From assembly GCF_041751335.1 (NCBI RefSeq), contig NZ_JBGSXS010000273.1, forward strand, positions 1 to 11,505: a DNA stretch of 11,505 nucleotides. The letters are read 5' to 3'. The translations under genes and the position numbers were made by a program. The notes beneath the pieces are model-generated. The model saw nothing but the letters and a program-made list of their open reading frames with translations, was not told where the DNA came from and did not search any database. Below, one piece after another: positions 8,701 to 11,505 of the stretch (the stretch's first letter is position 1; every line of letters begins with the position of its first letter). Source of the DNA: Aquiflexum sp041751335. GTDB lineage: Bacteria; Bacteroidota; Bacteroidia; Cytophagales; Cyclobacteriaceae.

Positions 8701-9240
8701 CAAAATTATCTGGTGGGTGGTATGAACAATTGGCTTTTCAATCAATTTTACAATCCACCTAGCAACAGGCCTGAAGAATCTCCGGTGAGAAATCCTGAAG
8801 GTATGGAAAATTCAAATATTCTCTTTGCAGAATTTGTGGATCTGAGAGGGTATCTTTTTGATGAAATCAGGGGAAGAAACGTAATGACATTCACCACAGA
8901 ACTCCGTATACCTGTGTTCTCTTATTTGTCAAGAGGGAATATCACCTCCAATTTTGTCAAAAACTTTCAATTGGTGGCTTTTTATGATGTAGGATCTGCC
9001 TGGAATACTGCGGCACCTTGGGAGAAAGTCAACGATCAGAATACTGAGGTTATAAGTACGCCGGGATCTCCTTTTGTCATAACCCTCAACAATTTCAACA
9101 ACCCATGGTTGCAAAGTTTTGGTGGAGGAATGAGAACGGTGTTGTTGAATTACTACTTTAAGTTTGACGTTGCAAAACCTGTCAGGAATTATCAAGGGGA
9201 TGATCTTAAATTTTACGTTACTTTAGGGTACAATTTCTAA
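5794..9240 (+). CDS. Large exported protein: peptidase-MA-like domain, TolB/PD40-like propeller, Omp85-like barrel
   Basis: A 1148-residue protein with a signal peptide (residues 1 to about 23, ending TWAQ). Residues about 25-270 resemble a peptidase-MA-like domain: the helix TSKVIIEEMLYG occupies the usual HExxH position and FPEWYIEGAAMYLAHGW the second motif, but no HExxH is present, so it is probably catalytically inactive. Residues about 290-575 contain propeller-like repeats such as IKFSPDAKHLAYVIN and NVLFLSDQSGIMNLMRL, as in TolB/PD40 proteins. Residues about 600-735 form a charged, then Pro/Thr-rich linker. Residues about 760-1148 look like an outer-membrane barrel: alternating aromatic strands, LRGY at 1017-1020 followed by TELRIPV, FYDVGSAWN near 1063-1071, a Gly-rich strand, and a terminal phenylalanine in YVTLGYNF. 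These resemble the strand ends and the L6 (V/I)RG(F/Y) motif of Omp85/BamA. The barrel would anchor the propeller and N-terminal domain in the periplasm or on the surface. Domain names rest on motif recognition without a profile search. Confidence 0.8.
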   Translation: MKNRIIVLGLSIFFLQMPFLTWAQFDRERFGKNRVQHKNIEWYFYSSNNFEVYYNDGGGNNARMAIDYLESEFDRLTQLIGYVAYTKPKIFIYNSQQEILQSNLNLNKDEFTIDGQTFFSRLIGEVAFTGTWESFKRELIYTTSKVIIEEMLYGSTIADAFQSNLINSFPEWYIEGAAMYLAHGWSMEMDDFVRHHFKENKNIKLHKLKNREAGLVGQSVWNFIVEKYGRRYISSILNLSRINRNEENSIANTIGLNYKTFQEQWRQFYLNTNQQVFTSFKEINDSNEIASTSSSHLGIINDIKFSPDAKHLAYVINNGGRFKVQVKELANGRERTIYSGGANSSDQPVNLSAPIIAWRDTLNLAIATFKRGTTTLRSRAIDGSAQDKIFLRNITQILSLDFNSSGRNMVLSAISNGKSDIYALNVRGVGKRITNDVFDNISPVFLNDSTIIFASNQVVLADSLLTKTPDVKLLPDYFNLFQVDMEDSAKITKLTNLNNRNIRPRVLNSNNVLFLSDQSGIMNLMRLTISNGIASQMSAFNKSLEAFDYSSRANRIAYSYRDGNQSRLVLESYSNVDQFTPSTPRIQLSQAKTLSERISSRRVEIEEEQRPAQTEIVRRPVQTQAKRDTTLNIRLEDLLLSPPPRGTTPQATAATPPTTTTSTQPPVSDRVLRTDTEIEFDTIPAPKSLTGSISTDRLRFERKGGIDTDNYTFDTIPRIAAPESRPVQAGGRSNILENFRRQSLQKRVTGPRRMMPQFITSSLSTDWIVDPLRGFGLALSGNMTDILDNHNFKGGLMTPLDFRSGSDIFFEYEYLKQRIDFRLRYDRTALQIPQGDVFQRYVLNKTEFGFSYPFNIHSRVSISPFIAKTQYFNLNPDSIVRGQMPERNRLDVNYAGGRFEFVYDNTQQIGLYMQKGLKAKTGIVHYQGLNIAERSFTNFYLDFRNYQSIHKNIILASRLYVGSFFGNNPQNYLVGGMNNWLFNQFYNPPSNRPEESPVRNPEGMENSNILFAEFVDLRGYLFDEIRGRNVMTFTTELRIPVFSYLSRGNITSNFVKNFQLVAFYDVGSAWNTAAPWEKVNDQNTEVISTPGSPFVITLNNFNNPWLQSFGGGMRTVLLNYYFKFDVAKPVRNYQGDDLKFYVTLGYNF
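7711..7794 (+). other. Low-complexity Pro/Thr linker coding segment
   Basis: Codes for residues 640-667 of the large exported protein, nearly all Pro, Thr, Ala, Ser and Gln, including a run of five Thr. The bases are C-rich (runs of acc, act and cca codons) compared with the A+T-rich flanks. It separates the propeller from the barrel and is likely a flexible tether. Confidence 0.75.
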
Positions 9241-9264
9241 TTTTGTTTCAATCAATTATTTGTT

Positions 9265-10143
9265 ATGATCAAATCAATGACAGGCTATGGCTTGGCCGGA
9301 CTGGAGGACAAAAACTTCATTATCAGTGTTGAAGTCAAAACACTGAATTCTAAATTTTTGGACCTGTCCATCAGGTCTCCCAAGCAGTTTTCGGACAAAG
9401 AATTGGAGATCAGAAATATGGTCAGTGGGGTATTGGAAAGGGGGAAAGTCAACCTCAATATTGAATTCACTAACAAGACCACCGAGGACTTGCCTATAAG
9501 CATCAATGAGGATCTTTTTCTGACTTATTTCAGTAAATACCAGGCAATGTTGGAAAAAGCTGGAAGCCAAAGCGGGGAAATTTTCAAACTGGCTTTGCAA
9601 TCTCCAAATGTCATTTCCAATATTTCTGAAAAAAATACCGACGCTCAGGAATGGGAAAGCATCAAAGTTGCGATCACCAAAGCGCTAAAGGAATGTGATG
9701 TTTTCAGAAGCGATGAAGGAAAAGTATTGGAGGGGAAATTTATGGAGAATCTTTCAGTGATCAGAAATGGACTTGGCGAAGTCAAATCAGCTGACCCTGT
9801 GCGCAAAGAAAGAATCAGGGAAAGGATCAGAAATAATTTCAAGGATTGGTTGGAGGAAAACAGTTTTGACAAAAACCGCTTTGAGCAAGAACTGATTTAT
9901 TATTTTGAAAAAATCGATATTACAGAGGAATTGGTAAGGTTGGAAACCCACCTAGACTATTTTGAGAAAAACTTGAAAGTGGATAACAACCAAGGAAAAA
10001 AGCTCGGCTTTATCAGTCAGGAAATCGGTCGTGAGATCAATACTATAGGTTCTAAGGCCAATGATGCACATATACAAAAGCACGTTGTCATCATGAAGGA
10101 CGAACTGGAAAAGATCAAAGAACAATCTTTGAATATTTTGTAA
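9265..10143 (+). CDS. yicC: YicC/YloC family endoribonuclease
   Basis: A 292-residue cytoplasmic protein of the widespread YicC/YloC family; members in E. coli and Bacillus subtilis have been described as endoribonucleases. The N-terminus MIKSMTGYGLA is the family hallmark. The C-terminal DUF1732 block runs from about residue 215 and includes ETHLDYFEK, GKKLGFISQEIGREINTIGSK and a terminal IKEQSLNIL. A charged, helical middle section (about 125-210) separates the two. The length is normal and the gene intact. It starts 24 bases after the large exported protein gene, so cotranscription is likely. In most bacteria gmk (guanylate kinase) follows directly; here the next 1.3 kb holds unrelated, A+T-richer DNA. 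Confidence 0.93.
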   Translation: MIKSMTGYGLAGLEDKNFIISVEVKTLNSKFLDLSIRSPKQFSDKELEIRNMVSGVLERGKVNLNIEFTNKTTEDLPISINEDLFLTYFSKYQAMLEKAGSQSGEIFKLALQSPNVISNISEKNTDAQEWESIKVAITKALKECDVFRSDEGKVLEGKFMENLSVIRNGLGEVKSADPVRKERIRERIRNNFKDWLEENSFDKNRFEQELIYYFEKIDITEELVRLETHLDYFEKNLKVDNNQGKKLGFISQEIGREINTIGSKANDAHIQKHVVIMKDELEKIKEQSLNIL

Positions 10144-10260
10144 GGGATTGGCAATAATTTAGATATGGGAGATTTCCCCAATATTGTAGAAAGCATGCCA
10201 AAAAGGGTTGCTTTTCACTATTGTGGAAAGAGACCGTTGGCGGTCATTTTAAAAGAGACG
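10144..10260 (+). other. Junction between yicC and the cassette-like segment
   Basis: These 117 bases between the yicC stop and my chosen start of the next gene are open in the frame of that gene, with possible starts at ATG 10165 and ATG 10195. I see no family match for the residues they would add (MGDFPNIVES and onward). They include the hairpin at 10197-10241 and the proposed cassette 5' boundary at G10236^T10237. Whether they are coding, an old attachment site or leader is unresolved. Confidence 0.5.
10197..10241. repeat. 45-nt imperfect inverted repeat at the cassette 5' boundary
   Basis: GCCAA (10197-10201) pairs with TTGGC (10237-10241), and CTTTTCAC (10211-10218) pairs with GTGGAAAG (10223-10230) around a TATT loop. 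Between them GGT/ACC pairs are also possible. The structure spans the proposed G^TT recombination point at 10236/10237, so it could be a short or degraded attC-like site or simply the structure of the insertion target. It lacks a following T-run, so I do not call it a terminator. Confidence 0.45.
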
Positions 10261-11232
10261 ATGCAAGTAAAAGAAGGAGACATTTTTATAACCAAACTTG
10301 AAAGAAACTTTTTTGGAGCTTTCAAAGTGATTAGGAAAGGTAAGTCATTTTTTGACGAATCTGAAGGTGGGACATTAATGCTAGGTGTCTTAAACTATAT
10401 TGATATTGAAAAGCCAAAAATTTCCGATTCTAGGTTAAGGGAAATTCTTTGTCGTGACAGATTTTCCTACAACAATAATTATTGCATTGAATTCTTTACT
10501 GACAATGAAAAATATAATAGAATAAAGGAATATGAATTTTTAGGTAATCTTCATCTTACTGAATTTGAATTATCATTAGAATACAAATTAGGAGATGGAA
10601 GAAACGGAATAAAAGAAGGTTTTCCACTTTCAGGTGTAATTACTCCAGATTTCGGAAACAATATGTTTTTAGAATGGAGATGGGAAAATGAAAAAGACGA
10701 ATTCATTGAGGAAGTCGAAAAGGCAAAAATAGAATCTGAAAAACGATGGGCTGATTTAAGAAAGAAACAGATGAAGCCTAAAAAAATGATTGAAGACCAA
10801 CTGTTTTGGGCAGTGATTGATAAAATTAAATGGGATTTAAAGACATCAGAAAGCCAAATTCAGCCAGCAATAGACTACTTGTCAAAAATGAAAGTTTCTG
10901 AAATTAAGCAATTTAAGGAAAGCCTAGCTTATAAGTTATATTTGCTTGACACAAGGGAACACGCAAGAAATATTGGTGAAGAATCATATCAAGATGATAA
11001 TAAACATTTTTCGGGCGACTACTTCCTTTATGTGAGATGTTGCGCCATTGCAAATGGGAAGGATTTCTTCGAGAAGGTTTTGAATGACCCTAAGAAAATG
11101 CCCAAAGATTTAGAGTTTGAAGAGCTTTTAAGTCTACCAGAAGAAGCCTATGAAAGAAAGACAAAAAAACAGTTGGACTACGATACAGGATGTGACTATG
11201 AAACTTATTCAAATTTTAAAGGGTGGGAATAA
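10261..11232 (+). CDS. Imm26-like/DUF4240 fusion protein, probable immunity-type cassette gene
   Basis: A 323-residue soluble protein without signal peptide or membrane segment. Residues 1 to about 145 resemble immunity protein 26: VKEGDIFITKL at the start, GAFKVIRKG, and a later EYEFLGNLHL. A charged helix (about 145-175) leads to a DUF4240 domain (about 178-323) with QLFWAVIDKI, YVRCCAIANGKDFF (257-270), PKDLEFEELLSLPEEAY and the terminal YETYSNFKGWE. Imm26 was defined as a predicted immunity family of polymorphic toxin systems; DUF4240 has no established reaction. No toxin is visible nearby, so it would be an orphan immunity or defence-type gene; that role is inferred. I chose ATG 10261 because the family motif GDIF usually lies close to the N-terminus. 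The frame stays open upstream to ATG 10195 and ATG 10165, which would give 345 or 355 residues but would read through the hairpin and cassette boundary. The gene is mostly lower in G+C than yicC, suggesting acquisition. Confidence 0.75.
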   Translation: MQVKEGDIFITKLERNFFGAFKVIRKGKSFFDESEGGTLMLGVLNYIDIEKPKISDSRLREILCRDRFSYNNNYCIEFFTDNEKYNRIKEYEFLGNLHLTEFELSLEYKLGDGRNGIKEGFPLSGVITPDFGNNMFLEWRWENEKDEFIEEVEKAKIESEKRWADLRKKQMKPKKMIEDQLFWAVIDKIKWDLKTSESQIQPAIDYLSKMKVSEIKQFKESLAYKLYLLDTREHARNIGEESYQDDNKHFSGDYFLYVRCCAIANGKDFFEKVLNDPKKMPKDLEFEELLSLPEEAYERKTKKQLDYDTGCDYETYSNFKGWE

Positions 11233-11239
11233 AAAACGA

Positions 11240-11375
11240 ACCGCCAACATCACCTATACGCAAGCAGGGGTTTCGTGCTTCGTAGGACAGGAAATTGCTA
11301 AAATTGAAGTTCAGTTCTTCGTAGGAAGTTCAGTGGTAAAATTCCCTGCCTGCGTATAGCTGAAAAACGTTGTAC
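11240..11375 (+). repeat. attC-like recombination site (large imperfect palindrome)
   Basis: Layout from left to right: R''-like ACCGCCAAC (11240-11248), a 5-nt spacer, arm CTATACGCAAGCAGGG (11254-11269), a 74-nt centre, arm CCCTGCCTGCGTATAG (11344-11359), a 9-nt spacer and R'-like GTTGTAC (11369-11375). The arms pair at 15 of 16 positions; the single A-C mismatch (11263/11350) becomes a T-G wobble on the bottom strand, the strand integron integrases recombine. The inverted AAC/GTT cores, unequal spacers and poorly conserved centre match attC organisation, and the length is within the range of attC sites. Classical extrahelical bases are not obvious. It begins 7 bases after the stop of the DUF4240 gene, where an attC should sit. 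Alternatives are a MITE-like or other dispersed palindrome, or a strong bidirectional terminator. Confidence 0.6.
11278..11334. repeat. Short direct repeats inside the palindrome centre
   Basis: CTTCGTAGGA occurs at 11278-11287 and 11317-11326, and GAAGTTCAGT at 11306-11315 and 11325-11334, interleaved. They lie in what would be the variable terminal structure of the attC-like site. They suggest local duplication while the palindrome arms stayed paired. Confidence 0.7.
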
Positions 11376-11419
11376 ACAATATACAAAATCACATTCAGAA
11401 CATCAAAAACCTATAGGAA

Positions 11420-11505
11420 ATGGGCTTATTTGGAATGTTTCTCGCTACAAAAGTTTTCAGAAAATTTAGTGATAGATTCCCGCAAGAGCAAAAAATTACT
11501 CTGCG
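11420..11505 (+). CDS. 5' end of an unidentified ORF, possibly the next cassette gene
   Basis: An ATG at 11420, preceded by AGGAA, opens a frame that stays open for 28 codons to the window end (start MGLFGMFLATKVFRKFSDRF). It begins 51 bases after the proposed cassette junction (11369/11370), in the same orientation as the preceding cassette gene, so it could be the gene of a second cassette whose 5' end is TTGTACAC. The fragment is too short to assign to a family, and the open frame could be chance. The 50 bases before it (11370-11419) are A+T-rich and show no recognised element. Confidence 0.4.
   Translation, partial: MGLFGMFLATKVFRKFSDRFPQEQKITL

Larger units (their letters stand above)
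10237..11369 (+). mobile_element. Putative integron-type gene cassette (no integrase in the window)
   Basis: The segment matches the rules of an integron cassette. It begins with TTGGCGGT immediately after a G (10236), carries a single gene starting 24 bases later, and ends with a structured site whose R''-like arm ACCGCCAAC (11240-11248) is the exact reverse complement of GTTGGCGGT (10236-10244). It closes at the G of GTT (11369). On circularisation the 5' TT and the 3' G would rejoin as GTTGGCGGT opposite ACCGCCAAC, a paired R'/R'' site, which is what a real cassette predicts. Hand counts of several 60-base lines give about 22-33% G+C in most of the gene (one line about 42%) against about 42-43% in yicC. 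Deviations: CGCCAAC and GTTGTAC do not fully match the classical RYYYAAC and GTTRRRY. A non-integron palindromic element remains possible. Confidence 0.6.

Noticed and set aside
10163..10184. Small hairpin GGGA/TCCC with ATAT flanks after yicC as an intrinsic terminator.
   Set aside because: The core stem is only four pairs with bulges beyond it, and no T-run follows.
10165..10260. N-terminal extension of the DUF4240 gene from ATG 10165 (or ATG 10195).
   Set aside because: It would read through the hairpin and proposed cassette boundary, the added residues match nothing I recognise, and the family motif GDIF fits a start at 10261. Kept as an alternative only.
11150..11359. A 69-codon frame running from the end of the DUF4240 gene into the palindrome.
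   Set aside because: It overlaps the 3' end of the real gene in another frame and ends inside the inverted-repeat arm, with no plausible product.
1..11505. tRNA, rRNA, CRISPR array, insertion sequence or integrase gene.
   Set aside because: None was found: no regularly spaced repeats, no transposase or tyrosine recombinase motifs, and no tRNA-like cloverleaf on reading both strands by eye.

Overview
The window looks like a chromosomal piece of a Bacteroidota genome, most likely Cytophagales and perhaps Cyclobacteriaceae. The reasons are a PorU-type gingipain-fold sortase of the type IX secretion system, Bacteroidota-style outer-membrane proteins, moderate G+C (about 42% in hand-counted lines of yicC) and weak Shine-Dalgarno signals. 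The genus is an inference; no rRNA or other taxonomic marker is present.

Left block (minus strand, about 36-4643): three tightly packed genes transcribed leftward. A glyoxalase-II-like metallo-beta-lactamase-fold hydrolase comes first, then phosphatidylserine synthase (pssA; its start overlaps the preceding stop as TGATG), then porU, whose start lies 20 bases inside pssA. They probably form one translationally coupled operon joining a membrane phospholipid step to the cell-surface sortase of T9SS. A 56-base divergent gap separates this block from the right-hand genes.

Right block (plus strand, 4700-10143): an FAD-dependent DAO-family oxidoreductase; a 1148-residue secreted or outer-membrane protein that appears to join a degenerate peptidase-MA-like domain, a TolB/PD40-like propeller, a Pro/Thr-rich linker and a C-terminal barrel with Omp85/BamA-like marks; and yicC, an endoribonuclease-family gene. 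In most genomes gmk follows yicC, but here it does not.

Right edge (about 10197-11505): the most unusual part. The sequence after yicC has the layout of an integron-type gene cassette. G^TTGGCGGT at 10236-10244 is the exact reverse complement of ACCGCCAAC at 11240-11248. Between them is one A+T-richer gene (Imm26-like plus DUF4240, a probable orphan immunity-type protein). The 3' end is an attC-like palindrome (AAC, 5 nt, 16-nt arm, 74-nt centre, 16-nt arm, 9 nt, GTT). A second ORF then starts in the same orientation and runs off the window. No integrase is visible, so if real this would be an integrase-less cassette cluster (CALIN-like) in Bacteroidota, inserted between yicC and whatever follows.
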